Below the pieces are notes generated by a model. That model was not told the origin of the DNA. It did not search any database and was given only the letters and a program-made list of their open reading frames with translations. The position numbers and the translations under genes were made by a program. Below, one piece after another: positions 38,201 through 50,200 of a stretch of DNA of 64,000 nucleotides. Position 1 is the first letter of the stretch, and every line of letters begins with the position of its first letter. The stretch covers positions 23,498,547 through 23,562,546 of the forward strand of contig CM026556.1 of assembly GCA_015143295.1 (NCBI GenBank), given 5' to 3'. Source of the DNA: Tetracentron sinense. Taxonomy: Eukaryota > Streptophyta > Magnoliopsida > Trochodendrales > Trochodendraceae.

Positions 38201-41200
38201 AATAACAATAATGAAACATAATTGGTCATCCGCTAGTACGATTGGTGGGATCATCTAAGTTAGGCCTCATCCCAACACAGCTCCCAGCTTCGCCCCACCA
38301 TTCCAAATTGCAAACCCATTCATAGATCAAGATGCAGATTTGAGCTTGAATAATAGGAATAGAGGATGAAGAGTTGTCAAAGACTCTCCTATTCCTTTCC
38401 CGCCATATTGACCATGCAATAGCCCCAGGAAGAACCTTTAAGCTTTCTCGCTTGGCACTATCCGTACTAGCTAAAGACCAACAAGATAAGAAGTTCTAAA
38501 AGGAGGAAGGAAAGACTCAATCCACCCCAACTCGGGAAAGAAAGTAACCCCAGACGGGTGATTTACATATTTTTCAATTACAGTTTTATAGCATACAATC
38601 TTTGGAATTGATAGTTGCGAGTCTACTGCGAGCCAACAAATTGGTGGTTGGTAATTTCCGATCTATTTTGCATACAGATTGCTAACAATCTTAAGGTGAA
38701 ATTCGTATCTCTAATTCATATCATCTGTACGCAAGTATGATGTCCAGTTCTGAAAAACCAATTCTTTTTTATGGTAACAATTTCAAGAGATGGCAACAAA
38801 AGATGATGTTTTATCTTAACACTCTAAATGTTGCATATGTTATTACTTATCCAAAATCATATGAGAATGATTTTGAACCTGCTAGAGCACTGGTTAAGAA
38901 AAAATGGGATCATGCAGATTATATGTGTAGGAATTATATACTTAATGGTTTAATTCCTCTGATTTATGATGTTTACTGTAAGGTAAAAATTGCAAAAGAT
39001 TTATAGGAAAAGTTAGAGAAAAAATACATGAAAGAAGATACAGGAACTAAAAATTTGTAGTTGGTAGGCCTTTTCACTACAAAATGGTGGATGAACAATT
39101 TGTATTTTTTCTTAAGTACATGATTTAGAAATCATAGTACATGAGATTCTGGAAGAATGTATGACCATTAGTGATGTTTTTCAAGTAGCAGCAGTGATAG
39201 AAAAATTGCCTCCTTCAGTGAAGGAATTCAAGAATTTGTTAAAACGTAAAAGAAAGGAAATGACACTTGAAGATCTTATTGTTCGCCTCCGAATAGAGGA
39301 GAACAACAGAATTTTAGAAAACAAATAAAAAGTTGTTGAATTAAATTCAAAGGTGAATTTAGTTGAAGCCTTAAAGGGATGTCAAGGAAAATGTCCAATA
39401 ATAAGACTAAGGGAAAAGATTTTTGCAAGAAGAGAAATGAGATGACCAAATTCCAAAAGCCGACTTTTAAGAAAACAACAAGCAATTGTTTTGTCTGTGA
39501 AAAGTTGGGACATCAAGCATAGAACTGTCGATTCCAAAAGTTTGATCCTCCTGATAAAAAAAAATCAAGGATCTGCTCAAGCCCATGTAGAAGAGAGAGA
39601 GTTTTTATGCAGTCATATCTAAAGTTAATTTTGTGGGGAATATGAAGGACTGGTCGGTGGACATAGGGGCCACGATCAATTCGATCATGCACTCCCCATC
39701 TATTTTCATTGTTCAACTCTTTGACAACATGAAAAAACCAAAAGCTCTACCCTCCCTCTCTATCGCATATCTGTGGTGACAGAAATGCGTTCTCCTCCTA
39801 TGAGATAGTAGGAAAAGATGAAAAACTCGTTATGGGTAATTCTTCAACTTCAGCAATTGCAGGAAAAGGATCGGGGAATTTGAAATTCACTTTATGGAAA
39901 AATCCTTAATCAAAGGATGTCCTTCATGTTCCAGATATAAGGAAAAACTTAGTCTCGAGTTCACTTCTGAAGGAATTTAAGTTTGCGTTTGAAGCAGATA
40001 AATTTGTACTCACAAAGAATGGAATTTTTGTTCGGGAAGGATTATGCTAGTGAATGTCTTTTTAAGTTGAATGTAATCGTTGAAAAAATGAATAAGGCAT
40101 CTACATCTTCTGCTTATTTGATTGACTCTCTTAATGTGTGGCATGATAGATTAGAACATATAAATGTTAAATCTATTAACAAGTTGATGCAATTAGAATT
40201 AATTCCTAAAGCATCTATTGATAAAGAACAAAAAATGTGAAATTTGTGTAGAATCCAAATTTGCTAAGAAACCCTTTAAATCTATAGAAAGGAATTTTGA
40301 ACCTCTAGGTTTAATACATAGTGACTTATGTGATTGAAAATCTACAGTCACTAGAGGACGTAAAAAAATATTTCATAACCGTTATAGATGACTATAGTAG
40401 GTTCTATTATGTTTATTTATTAAAGAGCAAAGATGAAGCTTTAGAAAAATTTAAAACATGGAAAACAAGTGTAGAAAAACAAATAGGAAAATATGTTAAA
40501 ATTTTAAGATCAGACAGGGGTGGTAAATATGATTCACAATTATTTTATGAATTTTGTGAAAATAATGGAATAATACATCAAACAACAGCTTCATATTCTC
40601 CTCAATCTAATGGTATAGCTAAAAGGAAAAATAGGACTTTAAAAGAGATGATGAATGTCATGCTTTTTAGCTCGGGTCTACCATATAATTTGTTGGGGGA
40701 AGCAGTTATCTTTGCTTGTTACATCTTAAATAAAATACCTCATAAATATTATGATAAAACTCCTTATGAGTTATGGCATAATAGGCATCAATCGTTTAAA
40801 TATCTTAAAGTGTGGGGGTGTTTAGCAAAGGTTTCTTTGTCTGCCCCAAAGAGAACAACAATATGTCCTAAAACTATTGATTGTGTACTAATAGGCTATT
40901 CTCAAAATAGTAGTGCTTACAGATTTCTAGTAATTAAATCAGAAAATATTGAAGTAGATTCAAATACAATTATTGAGTTTACAGATGTAGAGTTCTTTGA
41001 GAATTGCTTTCCTTTTAAGGAAAATTCTTAAGGTAATCATTTGTTTATGACTAGTTCATCAACAATCAGTCAATATGTACCTTTAGAACATTCACTGGAA
41101 CCTGTAAATCAATCTAATCCTTCTATAGAAGCATTAGAACCTAGAAAAAGTAAACGAGCAAGGAAGGACACAAGTTTTGGTCCCGACTTTATTTCTTTTT

Positions 41201-44200
41201 TATTAGAAAATGATCCTAATTCATTTGAGAGGCCATGCCATCTTACAAAGCACCATATTGCAAAGAAGCCATTAATGCTTAAATAAATTCAATTATGGCT
41301 AATAAAACATGGGAATCGGCATATCTTCCTCCAAGAAGTAAAAATATTGGGTGTAAATAGATATTTAAAAAGAAACTAAAAAATGATGGATCCATAGATA
41401 AATTTAAAGCCCGATTAGTTTCCAAAGGCTTTAGACAAAAAGAGGGAATATATTTCTTTGATAATTACTCACCAGTAACTAAAATTACATCCATACGAGT
41501 ATTGATGTCAATCATATGTATCTTCAACCTTGAAATACATCAGATGGATGTTAAGATTGCATATTTAAATTGAGATATTGAAGAAGAAATCTCTATGGAT
41601 CAACCTGAGGGGTTTGTTGTCCAAGGTCTATAACATAAAGTTTATAGATTGAGAAAATCCTTGTATGGTCTAAAACAAACACCTAAATAGAGGCACCAAA
41701 TATTTGATAATGTACTAATGTCAAATGGTTTTAAAATAAATGAAGCAGACAAGTGTTTGTACTCTAAATCTTCTGGTAGAGATTGTGTAATCATCTGTCT
41801 ATAAGTAGATGATATGCTAATTATAGGAAATAGTAATAAAATCATAATTCGCACTAAGAAATTCTTAAATAAGAATTTTGACATGAAAGATTTAAGAATA
41901 GCAGATGCAATTCTTGGAAATAAAATTCTAAGAAAGTCTGAAGGGATAACCTTATCTCAATCTCACTATATTGAAAAGGTGCTAAAGAAATTTGAGCAAT
42001 ATGATTGCAAACCAGTTAAAATGCCCTTTGATCATAATTGTATGTTAAAAAAACATACAGGAGATGGTGTATCTCAACTAAAATACTCAAGGGTAATAGG
42101 TAGTCTCATGTACATCATGAACTGTACAAGACCAGATATAGCTTATGCTATAGGGAGACTCAGTTACTTGTAACCCAAGTCAAGAGCATTGGGATCACTA
42201 TTGGAGGAGGTGCAATGTCATGGAAGTCTACTAAACAGACTATAGAATCGGAGTTTATAGCTTTGGATAAAGCTGAAGAGGAAGCAGAATGGTTAAAAAC
42301 ATTGTTGGTTGATATACCACTTTGGAATAAACTAATGCCTACGATATTAATACATTGTGATATCCAAGCTGCTAGAGCTAGAGCTAAGAATGTATCATAT
42401 AATGGGAAATCCCAACATATACGTCGAATGCATAATTTAGTTAAGGAATTATAAATAACTAAATAACTAAATTACTGCACTTGATTTTGTAAGGTAAAAA
42501 AAAAAACTTGGTGGATCCATTAACTAAAGGACTAGCTAGAGAGCTAGTAATCAGTACATCGAGGGGGATGAGGCTAAAACCTATTAATAAATAATCACTT
42601 ACAACAGTAACCCAACCTACTTGATTGAAGATCCAATGAACTAGGTTCAATGGGAAAACAAGTTGTTAAATGATTGTGTGAGAACACTAATATGGAGAAT
42701 TCTCCTCTCTCATTCTTATGGTGTAGTAATGCTGCTTGTAACGAGAAGATGATGAGTCTATGACTCTTAATGTCATCTATAGCTGAATTTCAGTGGGATG
42801 TAATGTTACAAGGCGTCCTTGATAGATGAGTGTGGAAGTGGGGCCGCTTCCTATGATAATTTAGGCTAATTCTCTAGACCGCTCATGAAAACCAGGATAT
42901 TGATCATGGCCGATAACTTGCACAACCGATAGAAATCAACTGAATATTTTATATTTTTGTTACTGTACGTGTGATATATTTTTAATCTATGAACCGAAGA
43001 GTTTGGTTCAAGAGTCAGTTCACCAATCTCTTCATAGATTCGACATATTAACACTAAGTCAAGGTTCAAGTTCAAAAGACACCTTGGCCTATTCACAGTA
43101 ATTTTAATTTTATAATTATATCCTCTTTTTGCTTTAATTCAAAATTATGTTTTATGTGGGGATTGTTGTATAAGAACGAGTGTTCTCATGTGAAACCCTA
43201 CCAAAACCAATATATCAATTTCGGCCTTTTTTTAAACCATGCTCTCACCTAATGAAGTAAGAGGTGTTGTATAAGAGCGAGTGTTCTCATGTGGTGTTGT
43301 AGGTGTTTTGTGTAAAACTCAATTTTGCCTTATATTTTTAGTCCCACATCAGAGAGAGAGAAACTTGTAGAGGGGTTTATAACCTCTTAACACTTTCATA
43401 CTTGGGTAATAACAAGGAAGTGGGCTAGGCCCTCGCGCATGTGTGAGGCCCAAGGAGAGGCCAAAGGGGTTTCAATGAGAATTTGGCAAGCCGGGCTGGA
43501 AACCTTTCATGTGCGACTTGTTGCAGGTCGTGTCCTGTGCGTGATATATCAAAACACACACATGCGCGACTAACTGGTTGTGCCGAGCCAGGCCGGGTCA
43601 GGTCACGCGCGTGGGTTCTTGAAAAACTTTTTATTTCTTTTTCCTTTTTTGGCTTTTGGGTTTCCTCTAAGAGAAGAAATAAGTTACTGTTATGAATTTA
43701 ATACACACTATTAAAATCTATATTAAGAGGGTTTATTTCTTAACACGTTTTCAGATCTAAAAGGTTTCCTTTTGGCTTTCCAGATTTCTATATAAGGGTT
43801 TTGTCACTGTTTAACGACAAACAACACAAAGCAATTTTCAAAGTTTTTTCATAGATTTTCCTCCGCGACTTCTGAGTTTGTTTTATTCAGTTGAGTTCGA
43901 TGTGACCGGAGAAAGGAAAGTGTTCCCTTCTTTTTGAAATAGATCGTTAAATCCTGGGGGTGTCCGCCATTATCCTACGAGCATCACGGGTCGAGGAGAA
44001 CCTGTAGGAGCTGAATTTCACTTTAAGGACACCGTGTCAAACACGTGCCTCGATCTCCACAACTGATGAGTTTCTGGTGATCTACAGATTTTTCTGTAAC
44101 AGTTTTATGACATTCAGTCTTTGGAATTGATAGCTACGAGTCTATTGCAAGCCTACAAATTGGTGATTGGTAATTTCTGATCTAATTTGCATACAAATTG

Positions 44201-47200
44201 CTAACAAGAGGATGATGAGATAATGAATAATTTCTAACCGCCTTCCCCTTCTTGTGTCGACATCTGACAATCCCTGGGGATATGGCTAACATTCAGTCAC
44301 CCCTTGCCTATTATCAGAGGCATTCTCGTATCGTGATGGCTCACGATCAAATCCAGAGTAAATATATGGATCAGGAACAGCTAAGGACACCCACTCACTG
44401 ATGGACCTGGATTTGGAAGCCCAGAAACCCAAATCTACAAGTGTCGGGCCAATTATACGAGCATGTTGAGCTCGAGCTCTATGGACTTAGTCTACCCCAT
44501 ACCACTCCTTGCATATTAATGGTTACCAGCAGGGCCCAACTTCGATAAAGGAATAGGTTGGGCCAACCCGTTAATCTTAACACTCTTGCTACAAGCGTGA
44601 AATCCGAACTTCGTTGAAAACCTTCCATAACTAGTAAAATCTTCCTTTTGTGCTTCATAGCTGGCTTGCTAAACGTACCTATTCCTTGCACAAAAACAGC
44701 ACCCCTCATTACAAAAGGACAGTTGTTCCTTTTTCTTCATTTGCGAATTCAAGGAGGATGAGTTGGAAGCTTGATAGGGATTGACACCCCTACTAGTCTT
44801 GGATTTTGCATTCTGACTTCTGCTTAATAAAAGACAAAGCATTTAAGTCTAAAGTGGGGCTTTTATGCTACTGCCCACTGCTCTAGTCCCCTCCAATAGA
44901 GGATTTCCATGATTAACAACAGTTGTTTCGAAGCTATCTTCAACCACACGACTCAAACTTCTCAAGAGTTTTACAGTTCTCACAAACTTTGTCTTTCCAA
45001 CAATGAATCTCTATTGAGTACGAAATAGTATGAAAAACGATAGAAATAGTACGGGCCTATGAGGAATCATTCAAATATCACCGCAGACTCAAAACTTTAG
45101 CCGCTGAGAGATCTGTCATCTCCCCAGTCGATTGGTGCACTTCGATTAAACCCCCACAAATTTTACCAATCTGAGAAAAGATTGATGGTATCCACATATG
45201 AAACGGGATCCCTTTGAAGGCTAACCATCGAGTCTTGGAAAGCCCCGTGTTTCTCAATTCCATCTCTACTGCAGAACCGGACATGAGAGTTTCTTCTCAT
45301 CCAGCTCCTCGCGAATGAAATGATTCAATAATATTACAGATATACATGTTATAGATAATGTCTTTTTTTTAATGAATCTTTATTTTGCCCTTTATCGAAT
45401 CGCCCAAAATTGAGCAAAGCCAAGAGAGTTTACAAGGTAATAAACTCAAAAAACACTGAAACCAAGAACTGCCTTACACCTAACCTACAACTCTCCTAAA
45501 GGAAACATCATCCTAGCACCACCCGTAGATCTTCCCTATCTTTGATAAGCCCTACCCATTCCAATACAGCCAAATGCACCCTGGCACAAATCCGAGATGG
45601 AGACGCCGAAATACCCTCAAAAACTCTAAGATTCCTTTCTTTCCACACCATCCAAGCAATAGCGCCCGGCAACACCGCCTAAATAGCCTCCACCACCCCA
45701 CCTTCACTGGCCCTTGCCCAACTCGCTAGTAAGCTAATAAAGGATGCTAGAAATACCCAATCCACTCCCAACCACAAAAGAAAATGTCCCCAAATGCCAA
45801 CCACTATGAAACAATGAAGAAGCAAATGGTCCACTAACTCCTCCGCTTGAAAGCACAAAAAGCATCTATTCGCCAAACTCCACCCTCTATGCTGAAGATT
45901 ATCACATGTAAGAATTTTATCCAAGGCGGCATTCCAAAGAAAAAACGACACCTTAAGACGGAATTCATGGGTTCCAAACTACCCTCTGAGGGAACGAGCC
46001 CATGGGGGCCGGACCCAAAGACTGAAGCAAAGCTCTAACTGAGAAACGCCCATTCTTACTGCTCGCCCAAACCCGGCAGTCCCTCATATCTCCCCGCAGA
46101 GAGTATGAGCCAATATGAGCCATCAACTGCGATGCTTCCTCTATTTCTCAATCATTCAAATCCCTTCTCAATGCCGGATACCAAACCACACCCTCTCCCC
46201 TTCTTTCCAGATAATCTCCAACCACTGCATCCCTATCAGATGCTATCCTGAACATGAGCCCAAAATCATCCTGGAGCCTGGACTCTCCACACCAAATGTC
46301 TTTCCAAAATCTCACTTCTGACCCCTTCCCCACGATAAACCAGAACTTTGGCACTACCAAACTCGTCGTCACCATGATCCCCTTCCAAAGGCTAATGCCG
46401 TAAGAAGTCTTCACCTGGTTTGGGACCCACCTCGACTGCTCCCCATATTTAGCAACTATCACTGCACGCCACAGACTATGTCTTTCCACACCAAATCTCC
46501 AGATCCATTTACCGAGAAGCGCCTTATTGAGAACCAGAGACTTAAGGTTTAACCCTCCCTCTTCCTTAGGCCGGCATATTTGTTTCCACACCACCAAATG
46601 GTATTTAAAGGAATCGATCTTCTTGTGCCACTGGAAATCTCTTTGCATGCGCTCTAACATATCAGCCACCAATTGGGGAATGGTAAGAGAGGACATGTAA
46701 TAGGTTGGAAAACTACTAAGAATGCTCTTGATAAGAGTTAACTTTCCGCCTTTAGATAAATAGTGCGCCTTCCAACTAGCGAGCTGATCAGTACACCTCT
46801 CAAGCATCGGCGCCCATGATAAGGAAGTATTAATGATTGGTGTGTTAAACTATGCCCTATCTACTTTCCATGGTGATTGGTGTTCGGGTAGGCCAAAACT
46901 TAGAAGAAGTCTTCCATGTCGGGAATTCTCTAACCAGGTAGATGTACCCTGGCAGAGTCTCTTGACAGAGGATCGAAATCAAAAGGATGACCCATTTAAA
47001 TCTCAATCACAACACTTACGCACATTTTTCACATGCATGGTAAGAAATAAGGTCCACAAATCCACGTGTCTCACAAGATAACGCATTGAATATGAACATG
47101 CCACGTATTATGCTATGAAAGAATGATCCCCTGGTTATGAACATACCACTCTATGTGTTGTCGCAATATGTGACAAAGCACTATGAATTATGCGTTGACG

Positions 47201-50200
47201 GGAAAAAACACTATGAATTATGCGCATGGTTCAAAATATCGGTATTGGTCGCCGTATCGGTAAATCCAAATTAGGATACGTATCGGCGTATCAGTACCGT
47301 ATTGGTTGGATACGACAGAAAAATTTAGGATACGCTAAAAAAAGCTTGGATACGCAAGAAAAAACTTGGATACCTTACATAAAACCTCTTTTAATGCAAA
47401 TATAAGCTAAAAACATACTAAATGAAGGCCTCCAACTACATTTATAATCATACATATGAGAGTTAAAAATTTTATAAGTTAAAAAAGGTGTTCGCGCTGA
47501 TAAATATGCATGAAAATACAAACAATAACCAGTTAACCAAGTATAGGAAATACAATCTAGAATTAATGATCATTAAGTATATAGAGTTGAAAATTTAAGT
47601 TATGTATACTTAACATTTCAATGATTACATATTATAGAGGAGATTTTTTACACAATATAGAGAGATTGGATCATAGTCAATTGCGATTAAAATTTACCAA
47701 CCCTAAGGGTTCAACAATATAACCTTAGTTTTTAGAAGAAAAAATTAAAAAATATTTAACTCTAGTTAAGAATTTTTAACTCTTAGGGTTAATATTTTTT
47801 TCTAAAAACTAAGGTTATATTGTTGAATCATAAAAGGGATGTGTTAACTCTGGTTAATAATTTTTAACCCTTAGATTTTTTTAACAAGAACATATGTAAT
47901 GGTTAGTGAATCTTAACCACAATTAATTTTTTAAAACCAAGGTTAGAAATGTGTCCTTTTTAACTCTTATTAAATGTGGTTAAGATTCACTAACACTTAG
48001 GGTTCAACAATCTAACCTCGGTTTTCAAAAAAAATATTAAAAATACTAACCCTATGGTTAAAAAAATTTAACCCTAGGGTTAAGTTTTTTAATATTTTTT
48101 TTAAACCAAGGTTAGATTTTTGAACCCTAAGAGTTAGTGAATCTTAATAATAGTTAATAGGAGTTAAAAGGGAAACGTTAGCATTTAGAAGGGACATATT
48201 GGGAGAGTTCAATCGCACCTATTAACTGGCCTTTTTAATTCCTATTAATTTTAGAGTGTGTGTTACATGATAGAATTTCCACCCAAAAAAAACTCCCTAT
48301 TAATTATGATTAAGATTCAATAACCCTTAAGATTCAACAAATTAAAGTTAGTTTTTAAAAAAAACTATTTAAAAAATTAACACTAGAGTTAAAAATTCTT
48401 AACCCTAAGGTTATTTTTAAAAAAAAACCAAGGTTAAATTATTGAACCTTAAGGTTAGTGAATCTTAACCATAGTTAATAGAATTAAGTGGGGCACGTTG
48501 GCCTATGAGTGCGTGGAACTTAGGGTGTGATCGAACTATCCCCGAGTTCAATCGTGATTCATTGCGTTCTGTTTTTTGGTGAAAGGTAAACACAATACAC
48601 ACCCGCATGACTGAGTGAGGCTAGCAATCCTCCTTTCTATAAATATCCACCAAACCCAACTCATGCCCATTCCAATTTTGCCCGAAAGAAAAAGAAGCAA
48701 AGAGGGCGAAGGCTCTTCTGTGCGAGACTGCTATTGACGAAAGGAAAGGGGCTTACCCTAAGGAATGGGGAACGAGCCTTCTGCGAGTGACGGCAACGGA
48801 TGAACGGCAACGGCGATTGGCGATCTCACCACAGGCACAGGTATGTACCCTAATCCTCTCCTCTTCTCTACTAAAAAATTAGTTTTCCTTTTTTTTTTCC
48901 TACTTCTCAATCATTCTGTGGGTGTATAGAGAACCCATCTCATTTTCTTTCATGGGTTTTCTGTGCAGACACTGTATAGAGATTTAGAGAATCCATTTCT
49001 ACATCTCAATCTCATCAGTAGCCTGCATTAGACAGTCCATGCAAATCTGTATTAGTCATTTTTTTTTAACATTTCTCCTTCCTTTTTTTTAATCTCTCCC
49101 TTCTTTTTTGGATGGTTATGGTGCTGGGTAGAATATCTCCGTTTTTTACTGTTGGAAACCCCGTATCGACAATGTATCGCGAAGATCGGGGCATATCGGT
49201 ACCGATACGCATGATATGGGCGATATGCTGTCGATATGTTGGAATTTTTTTTTCAGGCGTATCTGGATATCGGGTTATTGAAAAACCGATACACATTGGC
49301 CCGTATTGGCCGATTCGTATCGATATTTGAAACCATGATTACGCGTCGACGGGACCACACTCTATAAATCAAAAGTTGGTTATCATAGGCACATATGAGT
49401 TATGCATATGTTTCGCACATGAATATGTTGAAGAGTCACACAAGTACACGAGTCAGGATGATCATATGATATGCTCGCATGTTAAGAAGAAGAAGCAACA
49501 GCAAGAGCAGCAGCAGCAGCAAGAGCAGGAGCAGGAGGAGGAGCAGCAGCAGAAGCAAGAGCAGGAGCAGCAGCAGGAGAAGGAGCAGAAGAAGGAGCAA
49601 AAGAAGAAGGTGAGCCTCTGGTTGAGGAAGCTCGAGAGTTAGATAGGTGACCATACTATTAGGCCTTGTTTTACATTTTGAAACGATTGTAATAGACTTA
49701 GGTTATTTTCAAGGTGTTGCTTAGATTGCCTTACTTTTATTGGTGGTTTTAGACTATCCCGTATATGGTGGGTTATGTTGGACAAATTACAGTTGTGCAA
49801 GATGGTTTGGGTTATATATTTCGAATTTTATTATTGCTATTTTGGAGACTCGTAATTAGCATTGCCTTGCATGTATGGGTTTGAGCAGGTTTTAAGAAAT
49901 GTAACGGGCCCAAAGTCCCATTATGTCCAAGGTGTGGTTTTGGGGTCGTTACAATATCCATGTATTGTTAACATCATGTGCTAGAGACCCGAACCAGATA
50001 AACTCTTGTAAGGATTTCTCATTCAAAAGGAAAAGACTAGAAGAGAGAAACCCTAAGTGAGAAGAACATCGCTGCAAGCTTCAATTGAAAACTACAAAAC
50101 CCATTCCAATGCCTCCACCTCTGCACTTTCAGATCTTAGCAACTAACAGGTTCTAACTTCTCACAATGGTTGTGACAAAACTTGGATTATGATGGTCAAA

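Larger units (their letters stand above)
37304..44206 (+). mobile_element. Ty1/copia retrotransposon with rearranged 3' LTR, 5-bp TSD
   Basis: The 5' LTR starts TGTTGTATAAGAACGAGTG (37304) and ends GCTAACA (38687). The final LTR starts TGTTGTATAAGAGCGAGTG (43265) and ends GCTAACA (44206). The flanks AGAGG (37299-37303) and AGAGG (44207-44211) are a perfect 5-bp target duplication. The internal order gag, integrase, RT, RNase H is that of copia. A primer binding site after 38687 is not obvious. The element reads antisense to ATG13. It inserted next to a hAT right end, and a LINE later landed in its 5' LTR. Confidence 0.88.
47225..49337 (+). mobile_element. Non-autonomous hAT-like element, 2.1 kb
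   Basis: Ends CATGGTTCAAAATATCG (left) and CATGGTTTCAAATATCG (right, reversed) are inverted. The flanks ATTATGCG (47217-47224) and ATTACGCG (49338-49345) match in 7 of 8 bases. GTATCGGTA-type subterminal repeats occur at both ends. The interior holds three foldbacks (47690-48490) and a TATA/leader/donor cassette (48638-48840), but no transposase. Confidence 0.7.

Noticed and set aside
49376..49654. Lys/Gln/Glu-rich frame and an antisense poly-leucine frame
   Set aside because: Both are readings of a purine-rich AGC/AGG microsatellite next to an LTR end; no domain or gene structure.
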